Shown: piece after piece, positions 16,661 to 26,500 of the stretch
How the letters are laid out: each line of letters opens with the position of its first letter
How positions within the stretch are numbered: position 1 is the first letter of the stretch
Assembly: GCA_030715195.1 (NCBI GenBank)
Contig: JAUYVI010000014.1
Location: 1 to 49,253, forward strand
DNA: 49,253 bases
Source of the DNA: Dongia sedimenti
Lineage (GTDB): Bacteria > Pseudomonadota > Alphaproteobacteria > Dongiales > Dongiaceae
Direction: 5' to 3'
Program-made: the position numbers and the translations under genes
Notes under the pieces: generated by a model
What the model was told of the DNA's origin: nothing
Seen by the model: the letters and a program-made list of their open reading frames with translations, nothing else
Database searches by the model: none

Positions 16661-17296
16661 ATGGCAAAGCCGATCGTCTACGGACCGCGCACCAGCGTCT
16701 ACACGCGCGCCGTCCTCATGGCGCTGCTGGAGAAGAAGGTTCCGCACGACCAGGTGCATGTCGAGATGGACGACAATGCGCACCGCGCCCCGGAGCATCT
16801 CAAGCGCCATCCCTTCGGCATGCTGCCGGCCTTCGAGCACAATGGTTTCATGATCTATGAAACCGTGCCGATCCTGACCTATATCGACGACGCCTTTCCC
16901 GGCACGCGGCTGATGCCCGGCGACATCCACCGCCGCACCCGTGCGGCGCAGATCATGAGCGTCATCAATTCATACGCCTATCGCCCGCTGGTCTGGGGCA
17001 TCTTCGTGCCGCGCACCTTCCCCAGGCCCGACCGGATCGTCGACGAGGCGGCGATCGGCGAAGCGGTCAAAACCGGCGAGCACGCGCTGAAGGCGATCGA
17101 GGATCTGATGATGAACCCGGATCCGTTCCTGGTCGGCCGCCAGATCAGCCCGGCCGACCTGCTGCTGGAATGCGTCGTGCACTATCTCGACACCACGCCG
17201 GAAGGGCAGGCGATGCTGACGCGCCTGCCGAAGATTGCGGCCTGGCACGCGGCGATGCAATTACGGCCGAGCGTGAATGAGACGGTGCCGCAGTAA
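16661..17296 (+). CDS. Glutathione S-transferase family protein
   Basis: Cytosolic GST of 211 residues. The N-terminal thioredoxin-like domain (about 1-85) has the start KPIVYGPRTSVYTRAVLMALLEK, the cis-proline segment GMLPAFEHNGFMIYE and the glutathione-binding E-T/S pair as YETVPILTYID. The all-helical C-terminal domain (about 90-205) contains the N-capping motif as FLVGRQISPADLLLE. The catalytic residue is probably Ser or Tyr near position 11-13 (TSVYT), which cannot be settled by eye. I chose the ATG at 16661 over an earlier in-frame start because it begins at the conserved strand. It converges with cysK, and an 89-nt palindromic repeat lies between them. The substrate is unknown. Confidence 0.85.
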   Translation: MAKPIVYGPRTSVYTRAVLMALLEKKVPHDQVHVEMDDNAHRAPEHLKRHPFGMLPAFEHNGFMIYETVPILTYIDDAFPGTRLMPGDIHRRTRAAQIMSVINSYAYRPLVWGIFVPRTFPRPDRIVDEAAIGEAVKTGEHALKAIEDLMMNPDPFLVGRQISPADLLLECVVHYLDTTPEGQAMLTRLPKIAAWHAAMQLRPSVNETVPQ

Positions 17297-17308
17297 ACGA
17301 GTGTGTCT

Positions 17309-17397
17309 CGTCATGCCGGCGCTAAACGCCGGTATCCACGCCTTGGGTGCGATCCGATAGAAAGGCGTGGATCCCGGGACCAAGTCCCGGGATGACG
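17309..17397 (+). repeat. 89-nt cloverleaf palindromic repeat, copy 1
   Basis: Intergenic element with ends CGTCAT / ATGACG and three internal dyads: GCCGGCG..CGCCGG, TCCACGCCTT..AAGGCGTGGA and CCCGGGAC..GTCCCGGG. As RNA or single-stranded DNA it would fold as a cloverleaf. A second copy of exactly the same length lies in opposite orientation at 30493-30581. It sits between the converging gst and cysK genes and could also act as a bidirectional terminator or mRNA stabiliser. Confidence 0.85.
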
Positions 17398-17418
17398 GCT
17401 AAAACGAAAGTCGTTCCT

Positions 17419-18417
17419 TCACAGCCAGTCCGGCGCCGGCAGGCCCTTCGATTTCAAGAATTCCGGGTTGAACAGCTTGCTCTGGTAGCGGGTGCCGAAA
17501 TCGCAGAGCAGGGTCACGATCGTGTGCCCCGGGCCGAGTTCCTTCGCCAGCCGGATCGCACCGGCGACGTTGATGCCGGTCGAGCCGCCGAGGCAGAGGC
17601 CTTCATGCTTCAGCAGGTCGAACACGATCGGCAGGGCCTCGCTGTCCGGGATCTGGAACGGGAAATCGACCGGCGTGCCCTCGACGTTCTTGGTGATCCG
17701 ACCCTGGCCGATGCCTTCAGTGATCGACGAGCCCGAAGACTTCAACTCGCCCGTCTTGAAGTACGAATAGAGCGCGGCGCCCTCGGGATCGGCGAGGGCG
17801 ATCTTCACCTTCGGGTTCTGTTCCTTGAGGAAGATCGCGCAGCCGGACAGCGTGCCGCCGGTGCCGACCGCGCTCACGAAGCCGTCGACCTTGCCCTCGG
17901 TCTGCTTCCAGATCTCCGGGCCGGTCGTGGTGTAGTGGCCCTGGCGGTTCGCGACGTTGTCGAACTGATTGGCCCAGATCACGCCGTTCGGGTTGCTGTC
18001 CTTCAGCTCGTTCGCTATGCGCTCCGAGACGCGCACATAGTTGCCCGGATCCTTGTAGGGCAGGGCGGGCACTTCCTTCAGCTCCGCGCCGGCCAGGCGC
18101 AGCATGTCTTTCTTTTCCTGGCTCTGGGTCTCCGGGATGACGATCAGGGTTTTGTAGCCGCGCGCATTGCCGACCAGTGCCAGACCGATGCCGGTATTGC
18201 CGGCGGTTCCTTCGACGATCAGCCCGCCGGTCCGGATCTGCCCCTTCTTCTCCGCATCGGTGATGATGGCGAGCGCCGCGCGATCCTTCACCGAGCCGCC
18301 GGGGTTGAGGAACTCCGCCTTGCCCAGGATGGTGCAGCCGGTCAGCTCCGACGCCTTGCGCAGCTTGATCAGGGGCGTGTTGCCGATCGTGTCGATGAAA
18401 CCCTGGCGAAAATCCAT
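17419..18417 (-). CDS. cysK: Cysteine synthase A
   Basis: PLP-dependent O-acetylserine sulfhydrylase making L-cysteine from O-acetylserine and sulfide. The 332-residue protein has the PLP lysine Lys44 in NPGGSVKDRAA, the substrate loop EGTAGNTGIG, the phosphate-binding VGTGGTLSG loop and the C-terminal LCDFGTRYQSKLFNPEFL segment characteristic of rhizobial/Rhodospirillales-type cysteine synthases. The start ATG at 18417 is right before FRQGFIDTIGNTPL, the normal family start. It is transcribed alone or downstream of the M81 peptidase gene, 109 nt away. It may link to metC and the sulfurtransferase in overall sulfur metabolism but is not in their operons. Confidence 0.94.
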   Translation of the reverse strand: MDFRQGFIDTIGNTPLIKLRKASELTGCTILGKAEFLNPGGSVKDRAALAIITDAEKKGQIRTGGLIVEGTAGNTGIGLALVGNARGYKTLIVIPETQSQEKKDMLRLAGAELKEVPALPYKDPGNYVRVSERIANELKDSNPNGVIWANQFDNVANRQGHYTTTGPEIWKQTEGKVDGFVSAVGTGGTLSGCAIFLKEQNPKVKIALADPEGAALYSYFKTGELKSSGSSITEGIGQGRITKNVEGTPVDFPFQIPDSEALPIVFDLLKHEGLCLGGSTGINVAGAIRLAKELGPGHTIVTLLCDFGTRYQSKLFNPEFLKSKGLPAPDWL

Positions 18418-18526
18418 GATTGCTTCCGGCTGTGAAGGTTCTGTGTGAAATCAGAGCACGGCGTAGGGTAGGGCAGCCGTCGTTGCTGGATCAACCCCTG
18501 ACCGTGGTGCCAGAAGCCGAAAAAGC

Positions 18527-19996
18527 CTACTGATTCAGCGGATATAGCGACTTTGGCGCGTGCTGGAACCGGTAGTGCCGCAGATTCGATGCGGCCGGCC
18601 CGGGACAGTCCACATCGATGATTGCCCGCGTGAGCGGCGTGAAACCGGCACGGAAATGGTTCTTCGCCTTCACGCAAAGCAGGCTGACCTTGTCGAGGTC
18701 GATCCCATGCAGCGCGAAATAACCGGGATCGTTCGGGGTCTGGCAGCGCTCGGTGACGATCACCTGGATGCCCTTCACCTCCAGCAAGGCGGTCTTGCCG
18801 AGATCGACCGGCAGGTTGTGCTCCATCGGCCCGAGGTTGCGGAACTTGCCGTCGGTCAGCTTCAGCACCTGGGCCTTGACGGCGACCGGCGCGCCGAACG
18901 CATCGGTGATGCGGCCGCCGAGCTTCGCATCCAGCACCGCGCCTTCGCCCTCGCGATGCGCGCGCGCGACCAGCGCCGGGTCGAAGAAGAAGCCGAACAC
19001 CGTCGGGACTTTCGGCTTCGCGTCCAGCAGGGCGCGGAACAAGGTCGGCGTGTCGCCGATGCCGCCGGACAGCGGATTGTCCGCCGGATCGACCACGGAA
19101 GCCGGTCCATGGCCGCGCGCTTTCAGGGCCTGTGCTATACCCTCCGCCGCGGAGGGCAGCGAGACGGTGAAGCGGTCGCGGCGCGCGGCGATCGCTTGCG
19201 CCAGCTCCTGGGCGGCGTCCTCGGCGAGCGCGCGTTCGCCGTCGGCGGTGACCAGCGCGCTGGCCCCGGCGAAGGGCGAATCGCCATAGGCGAAGCCGCC
19301 GAACACCGAAGCATCGAGAATGCCGTCGCGGCGGCGCCATTCCGCCGCGAGCTCCGCGAGCTCCTGCATCGGCCCGTCGGTCGTCCGCATGTTGAAGCTG
19401 GTCAGGATCGCCGGCACCTTGGCGAGGGCGCAGACCGGGCGGATTCGGCCTTCGACGGTCTCGACCGCGAGTGCCACCGCCCGGGCGCCGACCTCGGCCA
19501 TGTCGATATGCGGATAGGTCTTGTAGCCGACCGCGATATCGACGAGATCGATCATCGCCTGTCCGAGATTGGCGTGGAGATCGAACGAGACCGCCAGCGG
19601 CGTCCGCCCGATCACATGGCGCACCTGGCGGAGCAGATCGAACTCCGGCGTCGGATCGGTTTCGGTGACGGTGGCGCCATGCAGCGAGAGATAGACCGCG
19701 TCCCATTGATCGCGGCCGAGTCCGTCGAGAATGGTGTCGCGAATCTCGGCGAAGGCATCCTGGGTCATCGGCCCGCCGGGCGGCGCCGCGGCGCAGAGCA
19801 GGAACTCCACGTTCCAGTCGCGGGTGCGCTCGGCGAAATCAACCACGGCGCCGATCTCGGTCTTGGTGCCGCGATAGAAGTCCTTCGCGGCCGTCCCCTC
19901 AAAGAACTCCCGGGCCTCGAACACCGGCAATCCGGTTGGCACCGGCGAGAAGGAATTGCCCTCGTACCAGAGGCGGGCGACCGCCAGCTTCTTCAT
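18527..19996 (-). CDS. M81 family metallopeptidase (MlrC-like)
   Basis: MlrC-family zinc hydrolase, 489 residues, close to the usual family length. Both domains are present: the N-terminal DUF1485/MlrC part with RLWYEGNSFSP, the PPGGPMTQDAF segment, SFDLHANLG with metal-binding Asp and His, and GYKTYPHIDM; and the MlrC C-terminal part with VVDPADNPLSGGIGDTPTL and the GIDLDKVSLLCVKAKNHFRAG block. MlrC degrades linearised microcystin, but most homologues in proteobacteria sit in catabolic loci and their natural substrates are unknown. The ATG at 19996 gives the conserved first strand (KKLAVARLWYEGN). It starts 11 nt after the stop of the Nudix gene, so the two are probably one transcript. Confidence 0.87.
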   Translation of the reverse strand: MKKLAVARLWYEGNSFSPVPTGLPVFEAREFFEGTAAKDFYRGTKTEIGAVVDFAERTRDWNVEFLLCAAAPPGGPMTQDAFAEIRDTILDGLGRDQWDAVYLSLHGATVTETDPTPEFDLLRQVRHVIGRTPLAVSFDLHANLGQAMIDLVDIAVGYKTYPHIDMAEVGARAVALAVETVEGRIRPVCALAKVPAILTSFNMRTTDGPMQELAELAAEWRRRDGILDASVFGGFAYGDSPFAGASALVTADGERALAEDAAQELAQAIAARRDRFTVSLPSAAEGIAQALKARGHGPASVVDPADNPLSGGIGDTPTLFRALLDAKPKVPTVFGFFFDPALVARAHREGEGAVLDAKLGGRITDAFGAPVAVKAQVLKLTDGKFRNLGPMEHNLPVDLGKTALLEVKGIQVIVTERCQTPNDPGYFALHGIDLDKVSLLCVKAKNHFRAGFTPLTRAIIDVDCPGPAASNLRHYRFQHAPKSLYPLNQ

Positions 19997-20006
19997 GGCA
20001 GCTTTC

Positions 20007-20621
20007 TCATCGCCAGAGCTTGCGCAGGCGCTCGCGGTTCGCCTGCATCCAATAGAGCGCCATCATCAAGGGGCCGTTGCCGGTGGTGCCGTGTTCCAGC
20101 AGCGCCGGGATTTCCTTCGCGTCGTACAGCGTCGAGCGGATGTCCTCATGCTCGTTGTCGAGGCCATGCACGCCGGTGGTCTGGCTCGAATCCATGCGGC
20201 CGCAATAGAGGATCAGCACCTCGTTGCTCATGCCGGGGCTGAGCAGAAAGCGAGTCATCTCAACCAGATCGGTGACCTTGCAGTTCGCCTCCTCGATGGC
20301 CTCGCGGCGGGCCAGGTCCTCGTGCGATTCGTCCTTGTCGGCGATGCCGGCGATCACTTCGCGCTGCCAGGCCGGCATGCCGGCGAGATGCGCGGCCAGG
20401 CGGAACTGCTCGATCAGCAGAAACTTGTCGGCGATCGGATCGTAAGGCAGCACGCCGACGGCGACCGTGCGCATGACAATCTCCCGGGTGAAGGGGCCGA
20501 TCATGCCGCCCTCAAAGCGTTCGTGCCGCACCGTGTATTTCGCCAGCTTCATGAAGCCCTGAGAGAGCCATTCCTGGCCCAGTACCTCGATCTTTCCGTC
20601 CATGCTTGCCTGCATATGCAT
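20007..20621 (-). CDS. Nudix hydrolase, ADP-ribose pyrophosphatase type
   Basis: Nudix hydrolase of about 204 residues, similar in layout to ADP-ribose pyrophosphatases (NudF), which split ADP-ribose to AMP and ribose 5-phosphate. The Nudix box is GIADKDESHEDLARREAIEE followed by ANCKV: the metal-binding REAIEE core is intact, but the usual Gly near the end of the box is Asn. The upstream FLLIEQFRLAAH and WQREVIAG strands and the MSNEVLILYCGR segment are typical of NudF. Three in-frame ATG codons near the start (20621, 20615, 20603) are possible; I report the longest. It is divergent from the TMADH-like gene, 66 nt apart, and precedes the M81 peptidase gene. Confidence 0.85.
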   Translation of the reverse strand: MHMQASMDGKIEVLGQEWLSQGFMKLAKYTVRHERFEGGMIGPFTREIVMRTVAVGVLPYDPIADKFLLIEQFRLAAHLAGMPAWQREVIAGIADKDESHEDLARREAIEEANCKVTDLVEMTRFLLSPGMSNEVLILYCGRMDSSQTTGVHGLDNEHEDIRSTLYDAKEIPALLEHGTTGNGPLMMALYWMQANRERLRKLWR

Positions 20622-20687
20622 CGGGTTGCCGCACTATACAGCGGCAGGGCGGGAAAGCTAGATTGCCGGCCGACAAGGGGAGTGTTC

Positions 20688-22754
20688 ATGCCGCGCGATT
20701 CTCGTTACGACATCCTGTTCGAGCCGGTGAAGATCGGACCGGTCACCGCCAAGAACCGGTTCTTCCAGGTGCCGCATTGCAACGGCATGGGCCATCACAA
20801 TCCCGAAGGCCATGCGGCGATGCGCGGCATGAAGGCCGAGGGCGGATGGGCGGTGATCGCGACCGAGGAGGTCGAGATCCACCCGAGCGGCGACGTCACG
20901 CCCTATATCGAGGGGCGACTCTGGGACGACAAGGATATTCCCGGCCATGCGTTGATGTGCGAGGCGGTGCATCGCCACGGCGCCCTGGCCGCGATCGAGC
21001 TGACGCATAACGGGACATCGGTCTCGAATCTCTCCAGCCGCGAGCCCGCCATCGGACCCTCGCATCAGATGACCAATTATTGGCCCTGGCAGGCACGTGC
21101 CATGGACAAGCAGGACATCCTGGATTATCGCCGCTGGCACCGCGACGCCGCGCTGCGGTCCAAGAAGGCCGGTTTCGACATCGTCTATGTCTATGCCGCC
21201 CATGACCTCAGCCTGGCGCTGCATTTCCTGCAGAAGCGGCGCAACCGTCGGACCGACGAATACGGCGGCGCGTTCGAGAACCGCATCCGCCTGTTTCGTG
21301 AACTGATCGAGGATGCCAAGGACGCGATCGGGGACACTTGCGCGGTCGCGGTCCGCTTCGGCGTCGATGAGAAGATGGGCGCGGACGGGCTGCTGCATGA
21401 CGGCGAGAGCCGGGATGTGATCGCCATGCTGGCCGAGCTGCCGGACCTCTGGGACGTGAATGTCAGTCCCTGGCGCCATGATTCCGCGGTCTCACGGTTC
21501 TCCGAAGAGGGCCACCAGGATCCGTTCATCACCTTTGTGAAGCAGCTCACCACCAAGCCGGTCGTGGGCGTCGGGCGCTACACCTCGCCCGACCGCATGG
21601 TGCAGCTGATCAAGCGCGGCGTGCTCGACTTCATCGGCGCCGCGCGGCCCTCGATCGCCGATCCGTTCCTGCCGAAAAAGATCGAGGAGGGGCGGCCGGA
21701 CGATATCCGCGAATGCATCGGCTGCAACATCTGCGTCTCCAGCGACATGACCATGTCGGCGATCCGCTGCACCCAGAATCCGACCATGGGCGAGGAATGG
21801 CGGAAGGGCTGGCATCCGGAGATCGTTCCGGCGAAGCAATCCACCGATCGCGTGTTGATCGTCGGCGCGGGCCCGGCTGGTCTCGAGGCGGCGCGGGCGC
21901 TGGGCCAGCGCGGCTATGAGGTGCATCTTGCGGAGGCCGGCACCGAGCTCGGCGGTCGTGTGTCCAGGGAGTCCAAGCTGCCCGGTCTCGCGGCCTGGGG
22001 GCGGGTGCGCGACTACCGCCTGACCCAGCTCGACAAGCTTGCCAATGTCGAGATCTATCGCGACAGCATGCTCACCGCGGCGCAGATCCGCGAGTTCGGC
22101 TTCGAGCGTGTGGTGCTGGCGACCGGCGCGCGCTGGTGCAGCGACGGCGTCGGACGGAGCCATTGGAATCCCATTCCGGGATTCGGCGGACCGCAGGTCT
22201 TCTCCCCGGACGACATCATGGACGGACGGCTGCCGGCGCAGGGTCCCGTCGTGGTGTTCGACGACGATCACTACTACATGGGCAGCGTCATCGCCGAGCG
22301 CCTGGCCATGGCGGGCCTGGGCGTGACCCTGGTGACGACCGGCGACGTGGTTGCGAGCTGGACGTCGAACACGCTTGAGCTCATCCCGATCAATCTGCAG
22401 CTGCGGCGGCTCGGCATCGCCGTCGTGACCGCCCATGACGTGGTCGGCTTCGACGGGAACGCGGTCACGCTGGCCAGCAATTACGGCGAGCCGGGGCGCG
22501 TCGTGCCCGCCCGTGCGGTGGTCGCCGTGACCTCGCGCCTTCCCGAGGAGGCCTTGTACCAGGCGCTCCTGGCCGAGCCAGAGGCACTGCGCGATGCCGG
22601 CGTCAAGACGGTGACCCGGATCGGCGATTGCCTGGCGCCGGGTTTGATCGCCCAGGCCGTCTATGGCGGGCACCGCTATGCGCGGGAACTCGACGCACCG
22701 CCGCAAGGCGAAGTATCCTTCAAGCGGGTGGTCTGGGCGCCTGCCAATCCTTGA
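20688..22754 (+). CDS. Trimethylamine/histamine dehydrogenase-family iron-sulfur flavoprotein
   Basis: A 688-residue enzyme of the trimethylamine dehydrogenase family. The N-terminal Old Yellow Enzyme-type barrel binds FMN; Cys31 in QVPHCNGMG corresponds to the cysteine that attaches FMN covalently in TMADH. The 4Fe-4S ligands are Cys343, Cys346, Cys349 and Cys361 (ECIGCNIC ... IRCTQNP), followed by the family hallmark GEEWRKGWHPE. The C-terminal half has a dinucleotide-binding fold (VLIVGAGPAGLEAARALG). By position, TMADH pocket residues Tyr60 and Trp355 become Glu61 and Asp353 here, while Trp255 appears to match Trp264; this suggests a cationic amine other than trimethylamine (inference). 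The ATG at 20688 follows AAGGGGAG. The longer open frame upstream is antisense to the Nudix gene. The PPOX gene follows after 30 nt. Confidence 0.9.
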   Translation: MPRDSRYDILFEPVKIGPVTAKNRFFQVPHCNGMGHHNPEGHAAMRGMKAEGGWAVIATEEVEIHPSGDVTPYIEGRLWDDKDIPGHALMCEAVHRHGALAAIELTHNGTSVSNLSSREPAIGPSHQMTNYWPWQARAMDKQDILDYRRWHRDAALRSKKAGFDIVYVYAAHDLSLALHFLQKRRNRRTDEYGGAFENRIRLFRELIEDAKDAIGDTCAVAVRFGVDEKMGADGLLHDGESRDVIAMLAELPDLWDVNVSPWRHDSAVSRFSEEGHQDPFITFVKQLTTKPVVGVGRYTSPDRMVQLIKRGVLDFIGAARPSIADPFLPKKIEEGRPDDIRECIGCNICVSSDMTMSAIRCTQNPTMGEEWRKGWHPEIVPAKQSTDRVLIVGAGPAGLEAARALGQRGYEVHLAEAGTELGGRVSRESKLPGLAAWGRVRDYRLTQLDKLANVEIYRDSMLTAAQIREFGFERVVLATGARWCSDGVGRSHWNPIPGFGGPQVFSPDDIMDGRLPAQGPVVVFDDDHYYMGSVIAERLAMAGLGVTLVTTGDVVASWTSNTLELIPINLQLRRLGIAVVTAHDVVGFDGNAVTLASNYGEPGRVVPARAVVAVTSRLPEEALYQALLAEPEALRDAGVKTVTRIGDCLAPGLIAQAVYGGHRYARELDAPPQGEVSFKRVVWAPANP

Positions 22755-22784
22755 CCCAAGCGTCGGGTAGATGGAGCGATTGAA

Positions 22785-23438
22785 ATGACCTTCGAGGAAA
22801 AGCAGTTCGTCACCAGCCTCGCCGAGCTGGACGCCATCGTGCCGCCGCCGGGCGAGGGCGCCGCCGGCAAGACGATGCATCGGATCGAGCGCTATGCGCG
22901 GCAGTTCATCGGCCTCTCGCCGTTCTGCTGCCTCGCCACCAGCGACGGCAAAGGCCATGCGGACGTGACGCCTCGCGGCGACAAGCCGGGCTTCGTCCGC
23001 GTGCTCGACGACAACACGCTGCTGATTCCCGAACGGCCCGGCAACAACCGGATGGATTCGCTCCGCAACATCATCCAGTACCCGTCGCTCGGCCTGCTGT
23101 TCTTCATCCCGGGCTTCGAGGACACGCTCCGGGTCAACGGGCGGGGGCGGGTGACCCGGGACCCCGGGTTGCTGGCGGACTCCGCGGTCGATGGGAGGCT
23201 ACCCAAATTCGGCGTTCTGGTTGCGGTGGACGAAGCTTTTTTCCACTGCGCCAAGGCATTCCGCCGGTCCCGACTGTGGGATCCGACCGCCCAGTTGGCG
23301 CGGAACACCATGCCGACTCTGGCCCGGATGATCATGGACCAGATGGCCGAAGTCGCGAACGAGGCGCCGCCGGCCCAGGCCAAGGTGGCCGCGGTCGACG
23401 CGGAAATCGAAGCGGATTACAGAACCCAACTCTACTGA
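22785..23438 (+). CDS. Pyridoxamine 5'-phosphate oxidase-like FMN protein (MSMEG_1061-type)
   Basis: Split-barrel flavoprotein of 217 residues in the PPOX-like superfamily. The FMN-binding half has FCCLATSDGKGHADVTPRGD, the LLIPERPGNNRMDSLRNI block and LLFFIPGFEDTLRVNGRG, a combination typical of the MSMEG_1061 subfamily; these proteins bind FMN or F420 and most have no known reaction. The C-terminal AFFHCAKAFRRSRLWDP segment is also conserved in that group. The ATG at 22785 has GGAG about eight bases upstream. It follows the TMADH-like gene by 30 nt, so the two are probably cotranscribed, and it may help reoxidise or repair that flavoenzyme (inference only). Confidence 0.82.
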   Translation: MTFEEKQFVTSLAELDAIVPPPGEGAAGKTMHRIERYARQFIGLSPFCCLATSDGKGHADVTPRGDKPGFVRVLDDNTLLIPERPGNNRMDSLRNIIQYPSLGLLFFIPGFEDTLRVNGRGRVTRDPGLLADSAVDGRLPKFGVLVAVDEAFFHCAKAFRRSRLWDPTAQLARNTMPTLARMIMDQMAEVANEAPPAQAKVAAVDAEIEADYRTQLY

Positions 23439-23445
23439 GCCGATT

Positions 23446-23464
23446 GACACCTTTAGGTGGTGTC
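23446..23464 (+). terminator. Possible stem-loop after the PPOX gene
   Basis: GACACC (23446-23451) and GGTGTC (23459-23464) can pair around a 7-nt loop just past the PPOX stop. No run of T follows, so it would not be a classic intrinsic terminator; it may be an mRNA end stabiliser or a partial termination signal. Confidence 0.3.
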
Positions 23465-23512
23465 TAACTCCCTGAAATTAACCCGGCCTTCAGAACTCGG
23501 TCCCTAGGCTGT

Positions 23513-23534
23513 CGACTTGCTTATTATCAAGTCG
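23513..23534 (+). promoter_or_regulatory. Hairpin just upstream of the histidine kinase start
   Basis: CGACTTG (23513-23519) and CAAGTCG (23528-23534) form a perfect 7-bp stem with an AT-rich 8-nt loop. It ends 10 nt before the GTG at 23545 and 25 nt before the ATG at 23560, where a ribosome binding site would be expected and none is obvious. It could be an operator or a translational control hairpin. Confidence 0.35.
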
Positions 23535-23544
23535 GACTGCCCTG

Positions 23545-26500
23545 GTGGCTCTCGTCCCAATGGATCTTAAGGCCTTCTCTCGCCACCCGAAGCAAGCCCC
23601 CATTTCCGCCGTTCTGGTCTTGGGCGGGTTGGCCTATTTTGCGGCCGCGGCGCTTGGCCTGGCGCTGGCCAGCCTGAACCCGCACGCCGCGCCGGTGGCG
23701 CCTGCCGCGGGATTGGCGGTGGCACTGCTGATGGTGTTCGGCCGGCGGGCCTGGCCGGCGGTGACCCTGGGGGCGCTCGTCGCCCATGGCCTGGCGGGCA
23801 ACGGGTTCGCCGTCGCCCTGCCGATTGCGGCGGGGGATACGCTGGCCGCCCTGGCCGGTGAGTTCATCGTTTCGCGCAATCTCCGCTGGCACGGCGAGAG
23901 GCTACCTTTGGGCACCGCCTTGGGCTATGCCGCGGCCTCGCTCCTCGCAGCGGTCGTCTCTGCCAGCGTCGGCCTCGAAACCTTGCATCTGGCCGGCCTG
24001 CTCGGGCCGGCTTCCGGCATTGCGGTCTGGCTGACCTGGTGGGCCGGCCATGCCTTGGGTCTGTTCCTGCTGGTTCCGGCGCTGCTCTCTCTCGCCGAGG
24101 TCCAATGGCGGCGGCCCAGCGGGCGCGACGCACGCCGGCTCGGCGCGCTGCTGGTCGGCGCCGTGGCGATCAATGCGATCGCCATTCTCGACTGGCGCGC
24201 CGGGCTCCTGGTCTTCGCCAGTTTCCCGCTGGTGCTGCTCGCCTTCCGCTGGTTCCCGAGCAGCGTGGGATTCTGGCTCGCCAATCTGATTGCCGCGTCC
24301 TGGGTGAACTGTGCCGCTTGGGGTTTCGGCCCCTTCGTCACCAGCTCCGAGAATGCGAGCCTGCTCAACGCACAGATTCTCGCCGCCGCTTTGGCCTTTG
24401 CGGCGGTGGTACTGGCGGATCTCGGCGTTCGGGGCTCGCGCTGGATCGGCACCGTCTTCACCTGCGGCGCGCTGCTGGCCGCCCTGGTGTTCTTCGCCAG
24501 CGATCTCAACCGGCGCGCTCTGGACCAGCGGAACTTCAACGATCTCATCAGCAAGGCGACCGCCGAACTCGAGAAGCGGATCGGCACCTATACGGACATC
24601 CTGCGGGGCGGCGCCAGCATGTTCGCGGCCTCGGACAGCATCACCCGGCAGGAATGGGAGACCTATATCGATTCGATCGACCTGATCGGCCGCTATCCGG
24701 GCATCAACGGCATGGGGATCGTCGTGCCGGTCAAGCGCGACGCGGTCGCGGCTTTCCGGGACATGATGCGCGACGACGGCCTGCCGCTGCTGGCCATCCG
24801 TCCCATCGCCGGTGCCGACATCGCCTACGACGAGCATTTCGTCATCATCCGTGAAGGCCCCGAGGCCTTGAATCACACGCCGATCGGTCTTGACCTGGCA
24901 TCCGAGCCGAAGCGCCGGATGGCGGCGATCCTGGCCCGCGATTTCGGCCGGCCGATGATGTCCGGCGCCGTCGACCTGGCGATGGATGAGGGGCCGCGCG
25001 TTGGATTCCTGATCTTCGTGCCGACTTATTGGTCGCATCGTTTCTCGGATACGGTCGTGGAGCGGCGGGCTGCGTTTCGCGGCTGGGTTCACGCGCCGGT
25101 CGTCGCGGATCAATTCTTCGGTGCCGCCTTCGAAGGATTCGGCGACGCGATCGAGGCGCGTGTGTTCGATGGCGTCGATACCGATCGGTCCGCGGTGTTT
25201 GACAGTGCAGGAGCGCAACCGCCGAAGGAGGCCGGCGATCGCGGACCGTCGGTCCGCCAAACCTCCGTGCTTCTCAATGCCCATACCTTGACCGTCGTCT
25301 GGCGGCCGGGTCCGCGCTTCCCGAGTGCCGGCCACAGCGAGGCGATGCTGCTGAGCGCCGCCGTGCTGCTGATCGCCACCATCCTCAGCGCACTGGTTGC
25401 CAATCTGCAATCGACCGGTGCGCGGGCGAGTGCGATCGCCGTACGCATGACGGCCGACCTCGCCGCCAGCAACGAGCGTTTTCGTCTGACCGAGGCCCGG
25501 CTCAAGGCCGCGATCGAGGCCATGGACAGCGGCTTCGCGCTGTTCGACGCCGACGACCGGCTGATCCTGCACAACAGCACGTTCATCGACGCGCCGACCC
25601 GGGCGGCGTTCGGCGACCCGATCGGCCACAGCTTCGAGGAGTTCGTGCGTTTCAACATTATCTCCCCCGGTGCCGGGATCGAAACCGGCCCGGACGCGGA
25701 GGCCTGGGTGCAACGCCGCCTGGAGCAGCATCGCAACCCGTCGGATGTGCCGTTCGAGATGCACCTGAGCACGGGCCAGTGGCTGCAGGTCACCGAACGG
25801 CGAACCGCCGACGGCGGCTATATGGGCATCTGGAGCGACATCACCAGCATCAAGCAGGCCGAAGAGCGCCTGACCAACGCCATCAACGCGATGAGCGACG
25901 GCTTCGTGCTCTATGATCGCGAGCTCAACCTGGTGCTCTGCAATCAGCCTTGGGTGGACTATGCCGGATATGAGTCGCCGGACCAGGCGATCGGCCGCAA
26001 CTTACGCGATCTGCTCCCCGAATTTCCCGGGATGTCGGTGACCGACGTCCTGGCGCAGGCGGACCCCGAAGGCTGGCCGCGCCGCATGCTGGAGACCATG
26101 ATCGATCCGCCGGAGCAGCCGCTGGAGCGCCAGATGACCGACGGGCGCTGGTTCAGTGTCGTGATCCGTGCGACATCGGACGGCGGCCGGGTCGGAATAT
26201 ACTCCGACGTAACAGCCCTGCGCGCCGCCGAAGCGCGGCTGCGCGACGCCATCGAGAGCATCAACGAGGGCTTTGCCTTGTTCGATGCCGATCTGCGTTA
26301 CGTGCAGTTCAACCAGCGTCTGCTGGAGCTCTACCCGAAGTCGGCCCCGGCGATTGCAGTCGGCGCGAAGCTGGAAGACGTGCTGCGTTACGGCGCGGAG
26401 CATGGCGAGTTTCCGGCGGTGCGCAATGCGAAGGACATCGACACCTTCGTGAACGACTGGATCAACTGCTTCAAGCGGCGCGAGCCCTTCGTCGGCGAGG

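Noticed and set aside
19956-20687. N-terminal extension of the TMADH-like protein by 244 residues.
   Set aside because: The extension is antisense to the Nudix gene; the family start and a ribosome binding site are at 20688.
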